Shown: in pieces, positions 50,990 through 61,325 of the stretch
Layout: each line of letters opens with the position of its first letter
How positions within the stretch are numbered: the stretch's first letter is position 1
DNA from: Notospermus geniculatus
Lineage: Eukaryota > Nemertea > Pilidiophora > Heteronemertea > Lineidae
Assembly (NCBI GenBank): GCA_002633025.1
Contig: NMRB01000187.1
Span: forward strand, 176,439 to 240,438
DNA length: 64,000 nucleotides
Direction: 5' to 3'
Program-made: the position numbers and the translations under genes
Notes under the pieces: model-generated
Told to the model about the DNA's origin: nothing
Database searches by the model: none
What the model saw: the letters and a program-made list of their open reading frames with translations, nothing else

Positions 50990-51590
50990 ATTTCCTATGC
51001 ACTACCTTGTGGTTGGCACGTCAGCCTCTGAGATGGGGTAAGCGATGTTGAGCATGGTCACGAGTTGCACAGCACATGTGAAGGGCTGCAGATTGCCAGT
51101 GAAAATTGATCTTGTGAAGAAAAAGGAACCCTTTGGCAACTTTCAACAATGTTGATGAGGATAACCTTTATGGCCAAGTGGTTGGCATCTATAGACTTTG
51201 AGATGGAAGGTAACAAGCAATGTTGAGCATGGTCATGAGTTGTACAGCACATGTGAAGGACCACAGATTGTGCGAAAGTTGATGTTGTGAAGAGAAAGAA
51301 ACCCTGTGGCACGTTCCAAACATTGTTGATGACGATTTACTGTATGGCCTTGTGGTCGGCATATCGGCTCTGAGATGGAAGGTAACGAGCGATGTTGAGC
51401 ATGGTCATGTACCTGGCACTTGTGAAGGACTCTAGATTGCCAGTGAAAGTTGAGGTTGTGAGAAGAAAGACCATAGTTTGGCACAGCGGCCAATGAGAAG
51501 GAAGGTTAGCAACGTTGGTCGTGAGATATACAGCTCATGGAACGTCATGCAGATTCCCAGTACTGTACTAAAAGGTGACGTCGTGATGTG
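50990..51590. repeat. Tandem repeat, about 173-bp period, three to four units
   Basis: The block ATGTTGAGCATGGTCATGAG, CACATGTGAAGGAC, AGATTGCCAGTGAAA-TTGA-TTGTGA-AAGAAA recurs with starts near 51046, 51220 and 51392. The lead-in GTGGTTGGCA-TC-GCCTCTGAGATGG precedes each unit. A shorter fourth unit follows at about 51500. Two repetitive - strand frames come from this array. Confidence 0.85.
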
Positions 51591-51908
51591 GAAGTGCTAA
51601 TGATGTCAGTGCCACAATCTTGACAAGTAGGCTGCGTGATGGACTCATTTCATTCAGTTTACACTGCTTATCACTTGCACTGAATCCAGGCTCCTAATCC
51701 TGATGTTGGAGATGAAAATCTGTTCAAATCAGTGATTGACAACCATTCATGACGGCAGATTGCAACTGCAGAAAAAGCATCATCATCATGGGAACATAGC
51801 TTATCATGATTTGTAAAAAGTTTGCTACCGATTGTTCTGATGAGGACAATTGCTGCCAAGGAGTGACGTGCACTTTTGAGCTCAACAAACAATTGGTGGA
51901 GCAGGTTC

Positions 51909-52086
51909 TATAAAGGAACCTCCCTATCAAGGCCACCTTTTGGATTGACTGGTTTGTCCTTAATTGAGAGGTGTCCTGTTTACAGGAAAGGTCAAAATGA
52001 ATGGAAATGACTCATGGGACTGGATCAATGTTGGTGTCCAAGAGAGGTATCCTGCAAAGGTGTCTGCTAAGGGAGGTTCCACTGTA
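51909..52086. mobile_element. pogo/Tigger-like MITE
   Basis: About 174 bp. The right end (- strand) reads TA-CAGTGGAACCTCCCTTAG and the left end TA-TAAAGGAACCTCCCTATC, an imperfect TIR with TA flanks. It differs from the 3.2-kb element in TIR sequence, so it is a separate family. No coding capacity. Confidence 0.75.
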
Positions 52087-53522
52087 GTCCTAAGGTTAGA
52101 CCTGCTGTCCGATGGTGAATGAAGTCTCCCCAGAAGATCAGGGAGCATGGTCAATCAATCAAGTCTTGATCAAGTTGATGGATTTTGAGAGCTCACCTTC
52201 TGTTTCATGTCTGATCTCTCAGTACCTGAGCTTTCCTCGCTCCTAGCATTTCAATATCTCCATCTCAGACCATGTCATTCCTATCAGTGTGATCTCACGA
52301 ACTGTCACTCTCATTGTATTTATATAGCTATGTCATGTTTTCTGTCCTAGAGTATTGAACTGGCTCTCTATGGGGCTATAACTTGAACTGTCACGTTCAG
52401 TATGCTTGGACTTCAATGTTATTTTATCAACTCGCTGTTTCCATGGCTGTGGTCTTCGGAATACATACATGTACAGTCAATTTGACGTTCTGCTGAGATG
52501 AAATCAGAAGCATGAGAACTGATGACGTTTGGCTGCTGTGACCTACTGATTGATTACATCACATCCCCTTTGGCGGCCAAAAGACCTTGGTTATTGTCAT
52601 CGAACTGAATTAGTTACACGCCATTCTCCGATTCACGAGTCCCATCTCGCCATCAGGCAATGTACAAAGAGATCGACTTGTGGTGGTATCAAACGCTAAT
52701 GAATTTATTGGAAGTTGCGCCTGCCGAGGATGTGGTCAAAATTGGCTTCTTGACCTTTCCATATGTTGGAAGATGGATGTGATTCTTGTAATGGATATGG
52801 ATACGTTATCTTGTCATTGTTGGAGAAGATCAGCTGGTGTGATTGTGTACTTCAAGATCCAGAGGGGGAATTCAATGGGAGGCCTCAAAGATCAGTTGGA
52901 ATTGCAGAATTTCTTCGAGTCAGTGACAATTTGTAGCTCTCTGGAGGGAATCCTCTGTCAGATTGCTCGGTGATTGGTGATGTTCATCCAAATCCAGGCT
53001 GTGTTTGATTCCACGCTGGAAGAAAAGTTTCTTGTCTTTTCCTCAACAGAATCATAGTTGATGGGCTTGCTCTGTTCTGTTTTTTTTCTGCTTTAGGGGA
53101 AACCAGTATTCTTCAGATAAGGCAAGTGATCAACCAGTCTGATGTATTGGGGAACATAAACATGCTGTGGGCGAATTGTACCACTGTAAGATAGCATTGA
53201 AAGACAAGGAAAAGACCTGCCATTCATCCGGAAAAAGAAGGATATTTACTAGTTTGCCGGAGGTGGATTCATTGCTCTTTTTCTCATTCGAAGTTCAGAT
53301 GATGGGGATAGTGTTGCAATGTTGAGTGTCTTTCGGTATTGGGTGGCTGAGAATCTCATCAAGCCATGTGTTCCGTGGACTCGGATATCGACATGCTCAT
53401 GTCAGGCCAGTCTAATGATCGACTTGGATAAATGAAGCAAATCTGCTCGGCTGTGAGATTAGTTTGGTTGCTTGTTGCCTTGTTTGCTACGGAGGTCTGT
53501 GGACTTTTCGTTTTGCCACATT
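52087..53522. other. Intron, no feature seen
   Basis: Only short chance frames; a 97-codon + frame at 52680-52973 has no recognisable domain. Confidence 0.55.
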
Positions 53523-53920
53523 GGCCCATTGGGACCCTACCGGTCATTCCACGACGTACTTGGCTTGGGAACCTACCTGATCGTTCCACCACAGAGTCAG
53601 CTTGATCCTGCCTGGTTATTCCACCACGGAATTTGCTTGGGAACCTACCTGGTCATTCCATCACGGATTGGCTTGAGATTCTACCTGGTGGTTCCAGCAT
53701 GGAGTCATCTTGTGGATCCTATCTGGTCGTTACACCACAGAATTGACTTGGGACTGTAGCTGGTCATTTCACAACGGAGTTGACTTGGGATCCTACATGT
53801 ACCTGGTCATTCTACTACAGAGTTGGTGTGGGATCCGACCTGGACATTTCTCCACAGAGTGGCCTTGGAATCCGATCCTACCTGGTCGATTCACAACGGA
53901 GTTGGCTTTTACCTGCTCAG
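53523..53920. repeat. Minisatellite, about 37-45 bp period, about 9-10 units
   Basis: The unit approximates TTGGCTTGGGATCCTACCTG followed by GTCATTCCACCACGGAG. Successive copies vary by substitutions and small indels (for example an ACATGT insertion near 53797). Because unit length drifts, all three frames stay open for some distance, giving repetitive frames up to 123 codons. These are not a gene. Confidence 0.9.
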
Positions 53921-56900
53921 ACAAGTTCTCCCCACCTGAATTTGATTTTGTATCTGAGTTCGGCCATTTGGTCCTTCATCTACAACATTCGATGGATTAC
54001 CACAGAATTGCACCCAAGAGTCCTCGCGCCTCATATACTTGATCCAAATCTATTCTTTCCTGCCATGGAACCCGATTGGATTACCCATGCAATTGGAGTT
54101 TCAGATTGGCGCGGCAGTTGGATTCCTGTGCTGTTGCTCCAACACATATAGCTAACATCCTGACATATTAGGGATCAGGAACGAGCGTCTTGTGTCATGT
54201 CTTTGGATGTGGTGACATTGCTTCATGTTTTCATCATCTTGCACATGTTCCTTCTGATGGATCGGGCAGCCATTTCTTTGGAAGAAAGCATTTCACTATA
54301 GAATGCTCTTGCCTCGGCCATTTCTTACCTAGTTGTTCGCCTTCGGAGATGATGGTCCATTGATCTTCTTGGGATTATCCATTGTGTCTTTCATCATTGC
54401 ATGACACTACACCATCATTGTGAACAAAGGTGTTCGAACTTCTCCTGAATTGAACGACAATTGTGCAAATGATTCCGTCTGTCCAATTTCCTGGTCTGCG
54501 TTAATAGAACATACCTTTGGTCATCAGGGATTCCTCAATGCCAGAGAAGAGCACAGGGCCATCAGTTCGATGGAATCATAAGACTCCTTTCTGTTATTCA
54601 TTTGACCTGGAATGAACATGGTATTCTTCAAGCCCTAATTACCGATGGAAGGATGAGTTGGTCTAAGGTGCTGATTGTTTGTCTAAGGAACTAGTGCTAG
54701 GTCCTAGGTGTGTGAGCTGAGAGGAGGCAAGAACCACTGGAACATTCTGGGTCCACAAAGGCTCACATGAGATTAATGTTCAAAGTTATATTGCGGAGAA
54801 TTTTGGAAGGAAAGACACCAGTAATGACACAAAAGGTGCCGGAGTGGTACTGCAGTCTTCGGATTAAGTCTTCAAATTTCAGTTGGAAGTTGTAAACAAT
54901 GGGATTTCATGGACGTCTACATGTATAGCAGTTTACAAGTTCTGAGGATTGAATGTTTGTTTCAATGATATTGTTGGCTTGCGGCTCATCTAAGTCATGC
55001 GAATTGCTTTGGCAAGTGTGAGAAAGTCAACACTGTGTTCATAAAAAACTACATGTAGGGTCTGTGAAGATGAGAAATCACATTGCGTGACTTTATATCC
55101 ATAACTGTATTGGTTATGAAGTTCAGATGTGTTTGGAAATCATATCCCATTTAAAATTTGAAGGTTTTTCTTGAAGCTAATAAGATTTGAAGGCTCCACA
55201 GGTTATAATCTGGTTATGCAGAAGGTTTGGATGCTGTGGATATGACGCTCAGGGGTACTGAGGTTGTTTACATTTGTGGAGGTGCAGTTTCTGTGGATGT
55301 TGTTGGTTTATGCTATGCTCGGTTGTGATTTTCATCCTGAAATGTGCAGACATTCGTGATTTGAAGAAGTGCTTCTCTGTCGTTATATCAATTGATGACT
55401 TCAGCTCACAGGAACTTTGGATTTAGTGCTAAGTCATCTCCTGGGAGTTAGTGTCTCCTGACCATGGATCGTGAGGAAGGACGAATGACCACAAGTTTAA
55501 TGGATCTCCAGGATTCCTCAACCAAACTAGCTCTCTGTGGATTCATGGTGTCTGCATTGTATTACATGCAGGTCAGGCATGAGAGGAAACTTACGTGGCA
55601 ACAGCGTTCATGTAGGCCAACCCACGATGTAAGTTTACTCTACCGATTTTCCTTCTCACAAAACCTAAACTCCTAAGCTACGTCTTCAAACCCCTTCCAT
55701 TCCATGCCATGCGACTGTGATGCAGCTATTCCATCCTGGTGTGAAGTGTGGACAAGTTTGCGTTGTACAACTGCTTGGGACTAGTTGCAATTACCAGAGA
55801 CTGAACATAATGATTCTCCTTTGACCGAGTCGTATGACATGTCGTGATGTGGAGAGCTGTGGTGATGATGCAACCCTTAAGTTGTAGCCAAAGCCAATTG
55901 GAGTCATTCATTGCGTCATAACTTTATGATCCTTGTGGTTGAAAGTCATAATTCTCCTAGGATTGCATCAAATCACCTTGTGTGGACATCCCTGGTGTTA
56001 CGTCTAGCTGCAAATCATGTCCCACAATGAGGTGGTCAAGTCACAATGACTTGCATTGCATAATGTGGACAGAGTTTACGTCGACTGCATGGTTTCATCT
56101 TTCATCCCTGCTGCAGAAGCCACATAAGAACTCCTCGCACCAAATCATTGCAATCAATCTCTTAGAGATGATTCTTCATGACGCGAAAATGACACAAATC
56201 ATGTGCAAATGAAACTCAAGAAGTTGATTTCTTCTGAGATTGAAAAAATGATGGAATTTGTTTCCCAATCTATCTCTGACAAAAAGAATCTGATGGCATT
56301 TGACATTTAATGACACATTCCGCTAGAGCAGGTTCAGTTGGTTGGCAACACTGATATGCATTTTGTACCACATTGACTCTCCCTAGATGATGTATGACGT
56401 TGAATATGGATGAGTTGTGTGGAAATGATTTCGAGAAATGCTTCTGTATGGCAGTCTAAACAACCTCGCCATAAAACATTTGTCTAGATTTTCTGTTCAC
56501 TTGGCATGTAGAGGAACTGACCACTGCTAAAGAATAACTGTATGTTGATGCTGAATAAGTGTCAGTTTTTCTGCCAGTTGACCATTCCTTTCCATCATTT
56601 ATTTCGGTTACTCATGCCAAAGGCTGAACATGTAACTTGGCCGTAGCCTCAGCATTTGCCTCTTAATTTTCCTCCTCCATCATCACTTCAGCAGCTGGGA
56701 CTTGCTGGCTTCTCTCTCCTTGACTTGAAAGCTTTCCTCACGGCGAACCTACCAAAGCCCATTTTCTCTATGACAGCTGTTTCCCTCTCTCTTGCCATGT
56801 GGCTTTCACCAACATTTGGCTCTACAATGTGACCACATACATGTAGCAAGAGACTCGGAACCAAGAAAAATGGGTTTGATTCTGGCCAAGTCGCCACTCT

Positions 56901-57541
56901 GTATTCTTAACTGGTCTGAAAGGATCAAGTGATGTGCTGGATTCATGCTGCTCCTTGAGTTCCCTAGGACAGTTTCTTGGGAGACTGGGGCAATAATGTT
57001 AAGTGCTTCATGGGAAAACTACACAAAAGCTTCATATCTGTTGATATATTGCATTGTATAGAGATGGATGGACATGATGGCCGTGGCAAGCACGGAAAGA
57101 GAGGGACACTGTTCCATCAGAAATGGGCCTTGTCCATAAAAGCCATTTAAGTTTTGCAGCCAAACAACCACATTGTGTTGTAATTAACAGACTTCTTTAT
57201 TTCCAGACTTGTTTCTCCCCATCTGTAGTTAAATTGATGAGTATGTAGATGAACAGAACGTCTCGCATGATGGGAACACAAATGGATTCTTGCATGACTT
57301 GTTTCGTTATGGGATGGAACAGAGCCGGCAAAGGATTGTCTGTAGTTTTGATCAACACGCATGCTCCATGTTGAGGCAGTGATGATGCACATTTGCAGAG
57401 ACCGTGAAGCGCAGATCAGGCATGCATCAAACATGCACCGAATATGCCTCTATCAGCAGCATGGTTGGTGCATATGCATTAAATATGCTGCAAAAACTCG
57501 CTTGATTCGTCCTCTTATGAGCATCTTCTTTCTCGTTCCAG
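53921..57541. other. Intron, no feature seen
   Basis: Last 3.6 kb of the long intron; no array or exon recognised before the acceptor at 57541. Confidence 0.6.
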
Positions 57542-57676
57542 TTGAATACAGAATGGACTCAGCTTGAAGTTATCGACCTCATTAATGATGGATCTGGCCT
57601 TGGTTTCGGGATCATTGGCGGAAAGAGCACCGGTGTTGTTGTCAAAACTATCCTGCCAGGAGGTGTCGCTGATCGA
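57542..57676 (+). CDS. MPDZ: MPDZ/PATJ-like, exon encoding first half of PDZ2
   Basis: A 45-codon, phase 0-0 exon with acceptor TCTTTCTCGTTCCAG and donor GTAAGT. It encodes the start of PDZ2: [11 protein letters not shown] (first strand), then GLGF at residues 19-22 (carboxylate-binding loop), GIIGGKSTG (second strand and turn), and [14 protein letters not shown]. The order and wording match PDZ2 of MUPP1 and PATJ very closely, more than a generic PDZ would. The 135-bp exon is followed by a 258-bp intron containing a MITE fragment. The exon break falls just after VADR, before the DG turn; in PDZ1 the break lies at nearly the same place but one base earlier in the reading frame. Confidence 0.96.
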
Positions 57677-57789
57677 GTAAGTGGTCATTAGTTTGGTGCG
57701 GTGTTGAGGCACATTTCCACTGTGCGAGTTTTCTCACTTGACTTGGTGCTTAATGGTGATTCACAATTGTTGGTTTGTTTTATACAGAC

Positions 57790-57851
57790 CAAGGGCACGA
57801 ATGACTTCCCATTATTCTCTGTGGCTGAGTTAACCATAGAGAGCAAACTCC
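57790..57851 (-). mobile_element. MITE family A, copy 9, inside the PDZ2 intron
   Basis: Reverse orientation: ACCAAGGGCACGAATGACTT, CCATTATTCTCTGTGGCTGA, then GTTAACCATAGAGAGCAAAC. It occupies about a quarter of the 258-bp intron that splits PDZ2. Confidence 0.6.
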
Positions 57852-57934
57852 CAAAGTTAGAGTTAATATTTGAAAAAAGATGTTCTTCTTCATTGTACTG
57901 TACATGTTTCTAAAAGCATTCATTTCTCAACCAG

Positions 57935-58264
57935 GATGGCCATCTTCGCAGTGGAGACCACATCTTACAGATCGGTGAAGTCAACGTCCGTGGCATGGGA
58001 TCAGAACAAGTGGCAGCTGTCCTCCGCCAAGCAGGAAGCCATGTCAGGCTCGTTGTCGCCCGCGCCATCCATGAACCACCCCCGGTCCAGAACCCCCTCG
58101 CTCCTATCATTCCCACTCACCAGCTTGACGAACACTTGCAGCGACTCTTCTCCGCGGACAGCACAGAGCATCTCGATCAGTACGGCTACACCAATGAGAA
58201 CCATGATGGTCAAATCACAGGCAGCAATTCCTTGGGCTTCATCGAACAGGCAGAGGTACATGCT
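57935..58264 (+). CDS. MPDZ: MPDZ/PATJ-like, exon encoding second half of PDZ2 and linker
   Basis: A 110-codon, phase 0-0 exon with acceptor TTTCTCAACCAG. Residues 1-45 complete PDZ2: DGHLRSGDHILQIGEV, GMGSEQVAAVLRQ (helix B), and VRLVVARAI (last strand). Helix B has Ser where PDZ1 has His at its first position, as in vertebrate PDZ2, suggesting a different ligand preference. Residues 46-110 are a Pro-rich then Asp/Glu/His-rich linker. I placed the donor at GCT-GTAAGT. An alternative donor nine bases earlier (GAG-GTACAT) would also keep phase 0 and would drop three residues. Positions from 58073 onward are repeated at 59582. Confidence 0.95.
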
Positions 58265-59420
58265 GTAAGTACATCAGCATCCTCCTGTGCATTTGTTGTC
58301 TTTACCGCAAAGAGAACAACTTGGCCATATCTGCCATTGTCTCATGTGAACACGGTTATCATCCTCCCATAGGAGGGTTTGGTCACTCCTCTTCATATGC
58401 GAGCTATGGAGAGGAGCAAGACCAAAGCCCTGCTATGGGAGGATGCATGCCTAGAGGAGTTGGTATGGTAATTTGGCGACAAAAATGCAGAGCAAATTGC
58501 ACCATACCTGAGATGTTCACATGTTCATGTAAAGTTGTTCTCTTGACATATTATCACAGGATACACAGGCCTGTCACTTGGCACAGATGGTTCTCTTTCT
58601 ATGTCAAATCTCCACTTAACTTGTGAAGGAATACAACTGAAGGGTCCATCAAGTGCCTTGTGATGGCTTGCCACTGTACAGACTGCTTGCCGACATGTGC
58701 ATCCACACACCAGCAACACTAACATCAGGATGCATCGGAATGGTTGCATGGGTTGACGTCGTAGAATAGGTGTGATGGGGCTGGCTACATTGGCCCAGAA
58801 TATGATGTTGCATGCAGCAGGCTGAAAATATGTGTATGATTCCCCGTAAAAAAGTGTAGGACTGATGCATTATTATAGATTTTTTGTGTGTTTTGTAGCA
58901 TACAGTGACGTTTGTATTACTTCGTTTGCTACATGTATGTGTACTCCGTAGCTTTAGACATGATTTCAGTTCTAAGTCATCTGCATTACAAACTGGATGT
59001 TGTATTTCTGCATCATTTCAACTCCATATGGATGCTTTTAACCAAAATTCCAGAGGCTGGGTTGGTTCCAGTTCTTCACGAGTGGTACTGCCAGAACCAA
59101 TTGGTCTTTGACTGAAGCCAAAAGCCAGTGCCCTTCTGAGGATCCACCAGAAGAACTACAATGTAGCTTGGCACATTTCTGGCGTTTCATGGACAATTTG
59201 TAAAACTTTGTCCAGAGTTTTCAACCATAAAAGTTCACATTTGATTATCAATTGTCTCTTCCCCACACAGCTCCAGCCGGCGTATACTTATGAAAGCTAT
59301 GAGAACTATCAGGAGTCTCCCCTCATACAGTCAGTTCCAACTCAGATCATGTTTGACGAAGCGACCGCCAACCATGATATGGAAGTGGCTGGTGGGGTGA
59401 CTGCCCTGATGCCGGTGTTC
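58073..59420. repeat. Duplicated PDZ2-linker block, copy A
   Basis: This segment and 59582-60921 match in order and orientation: linker part of the PDZ2 exon, an intron of about 1.0 kb, and most of the next linker exon. The PDZ2-exon part looks identical, the next exon differs by about two bases, and the intron differs by substitutions and indels. The copies meet at a 161-N gap. Confidence 0.93.
59271..59420 (+). CDS. MPDZ: MPDZ/PATJ-like, linker exon (copy A, cut by gap)
   Basis: After the acceptor GTCTCTTCCCCACACAG the exon encodes LQPAYTYESYENYQESP and continues to MPVF, where the N gap begins. Fifty codons are visible. Compared with copy B at 60772 it lacks only the last two codons and the donor. 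One amino-acid difference (Glu versus Asp in the YENY/YDNY word) and one silent change separate the copies. It is a low-complexity linker between PDZ2 and PDZ3 with repeated Tyr and acidic residues and no domain. It is probably the same exon from the other haplotype. Confidence 0.85.
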
Positions 59421-59581
59421 NNNNNNNNNNNNNNNNNNNNNNNNNNNNNNNNNNNNNNNNNNNNNNNNNNNNNNNNNNNNNNNNNNNNNNNNNNNNNNNN
59501 NNNNNNNNNNNNNNNNNNNNNNNNNNNNNNNNNNNNNNNNNNNNNNNNNNNNNNNNNNNNNNNNNNNNNNNNNNNNNNNNN
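59421..59581. other. Assembly gap (161 N)
   Basis: The gap sits exactly between the two copies of the linker block. Taken at face value it is too short to hold the end of one exon, an intron, and the missing 138 bp of the next exon. Confidence 1.
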
Positions 59582-59773
59582 GAACCACCCCCGGTCCAGA
59601 ACCCCCTCGCTCCTATCATTCCCACTCACCAGCTTGACGAACACTTGCAGCGACTCTTCTCCGCGGACAGCACAGAGCATCTCGATCAGTACGGCTACAC
59701 CAATGAGAACCATGATGGTCAAATCACAGGCAGCAATTCCTTGGGCTTCATCGAACAGGCAGAGGTACATGCT
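59582..59773 (+). CDS. MPDZ: MPDZ/PATJ-like, linker part of PDZ2 exon (copy B, 5' cut)
   Basis: Starts in mid-exon right after the gap (EPPPVQNPLAP...) and ends at the same GCT-GTAAGT donor as the exon ending at 58264. By eye its 192 bases are identical to 58073-58264. The PDZ2 part of this copy is absent, hidden in the gap or never present. It should not be added to the protein model unless a real duplication is shown. Confidence 0.8.
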
Positions 59774-60921
59774 GTAAGTACATCAGCATCCTCCCGTGCA
59801 TTTGTTGTCTTTACCGCAAAGAGAACAACTTGGCCATATCTGACATTGTCTCATGTGAACATGGCTATCATCCTCCCATAGGAGGGTTTGGTCACTCCTC
59901 TTCATATGCGAGCTTTCAAGAGGAGTAAGACCAAAGCCCTGCTATGGGAGGATGCATGCCTAGAGGAGTTGGTATGGTAATTTGGCGACAAAAAGGCAGA
60001 GCAAATGGCACCATACCTGATATGTTCACATGTTCATGTAAACTCGAAGTTGTTCTCATGGCATCACGGGATGCACAGGCCTGTCACTTGGCACAGATGC
60101 TCCTTTCAACGTCAAATCTCCACTTAACTTCTGAAGGAATACAACTAAAGGGTCCATCAAGTGCCTTGTGATGGTTTGCCCCTGTACAGACTGCTTCTCG
60201 ACATGTGCATCCACACACAAGTAACACTAACATCAGGATGCATCGGAATGGTTGCATGGGTTGACGTCGTAGAATAGTTGTGATGGGGCTGGCTACATTG
60301 GCCCAGAATATGATGTTGCATGCAACAGGCTGAAAATATGTGTATGATTCCCCGTAAAAAAGCGTAGGACTGACGCATTATTATAGATTTTTTGTGTGTT
60401 TTGTAGCATACAGTGACGTTTGTATTACTTCGTTTGCTATGTGTACTCCGTAGCTTTAGACATGATTTCAGTTCTAAGTCATCCACTTACAAACTGGATG
60501 TTGTATTTCTGCATCGTTTCAACTCCATATGGATGCTTTTAACCAAAATTCCAGAAGCTGGGTTGGTTCCAGTTCTTCACGAGTGGTACTGCCAGAGCCA
60601 ACTGGTCTTTGACTGAAGCCAAAGGCCAGTGCCCTTCTGAGGATCCACCAGAAGAACTACAATGTAGCTTGGCACATTTCTGGCGTTTCATGGACAATTT
60701 GTAAAACTTTGTCCAGAGTTTTCAACCATAAAAGTTCACATTTGATTATCAATTGTCTCTTCCCCACACAGCTCCAGCCGGCGTATACTTATGAAAGCTA
60801 TGACAACTATCAGGAGTCTCCCCTCATACAGTCAGTTCCAACTCAGATCATGTTTGACGAAGCGACCGCCAATCATGATATGGAAGTGGCTGGTGGGGTG
60901 ACTGCCCTGATGCCGGTGTTC
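59582..60921. repeat. Duplicated PDZ2-linker block, copy B
   Basis: Second copy of 58073-59420. Its intron is 998 bp against 1,006 bp in copy A. This copy continues without a break into the downstream intron and the PDZ3 exon. Confidence 0.93.
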
Positions 60922-60927
60922 GATCAG
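60772..60927 (+). CDS. MPDZ: MPDZ/PATJ-like, linker exon (copy B, complete)
   Basis: A complete 52-codon, phase 0-0 exon with acceptor TTCCCCACACAG and donor CAG-GTAAAA. It encodes LQPAYTYESYDNYQESP, then SVPTQIMFDEATANHDM and VAGGVTALMPVFDQ. No domain is recognised. The segment is a flexible, Tyr- and acid-rich linker with a more hydrophobic end. In the human proteins the PDZ2-PDZ3 spacer is much shorter, so this exon is part of an expanded linker. It joins in frame to the exon at 63926. Confidence 0.9.
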
Positions 60928-61257
60928 GTAAAAATTGCATCGTCGCATCAACGTCACACCAGCACGTCTCTTGGTTCTTGTTATGTTTGTTAATTGTTTC
61001 TGTTCTAACTTTGTTTTGGTCGTTATGTGTTCCTCCAACACCCAGTTAGGCGTACAACATCATTTAGCAAAGATTCATGAACCAGTATTGTTCGAACAGA
61101 CTTTGACAATGGAAGGATCCTTGCTTAACTGTTGTCGTAGGCCGAACTGGCCTGTTGCGATAACTGACTAATGTGATGAAACCATAGTCTTCAAGCTGTT
61201 ACGCATCAAACCATCAGCAGCTTAGCAACTCCCATGCATTCTGGGGGAAGTATGTAT

Positions 61258-61325
61258 TGGGAATTGAACTCGTGACCTCAGAAATCACAGGTGCTAGTCT
61301 TCTACTGCACCAAGCTGCATGGCCA
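61258..61325 (-). mobile_element. tRNA-like SINE head in intron
   Basis: On the - strand an A-box-like word (TTGGTGCAGTAGA, 61301-61313) is followed 29 bp later by a B-box-like word (GAGTTCAATTCC, 61260-61271). This internal promoter layout is typical of tRNA-derived SINEs. No complete cloverleaf is seen by eye, so I do not call a functional tRNA gene. Confidence 0.5.

Noticed and set aside
53472-54151. Three overlapping + frames of 95-123 codons with repeated Trp/Leu/Gly words
   Set aside because: Products of the minisatellite at 53523-53920, not a repetitive protein.
57910-58261. Frames on the - strand and other + frames overlapping the PDZ2 exon
   Set aside because: They are shadows of the PDZ2 coding frame, which has clear domain similarity and splice sites.
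59208-59777. 189-codon frame spanning the gap at 59.4 kb
   Set aside because: An artefact of reading through N; on one side it follows the true exon frame, but on the other side it is out of frame with the PDZ2 linker.
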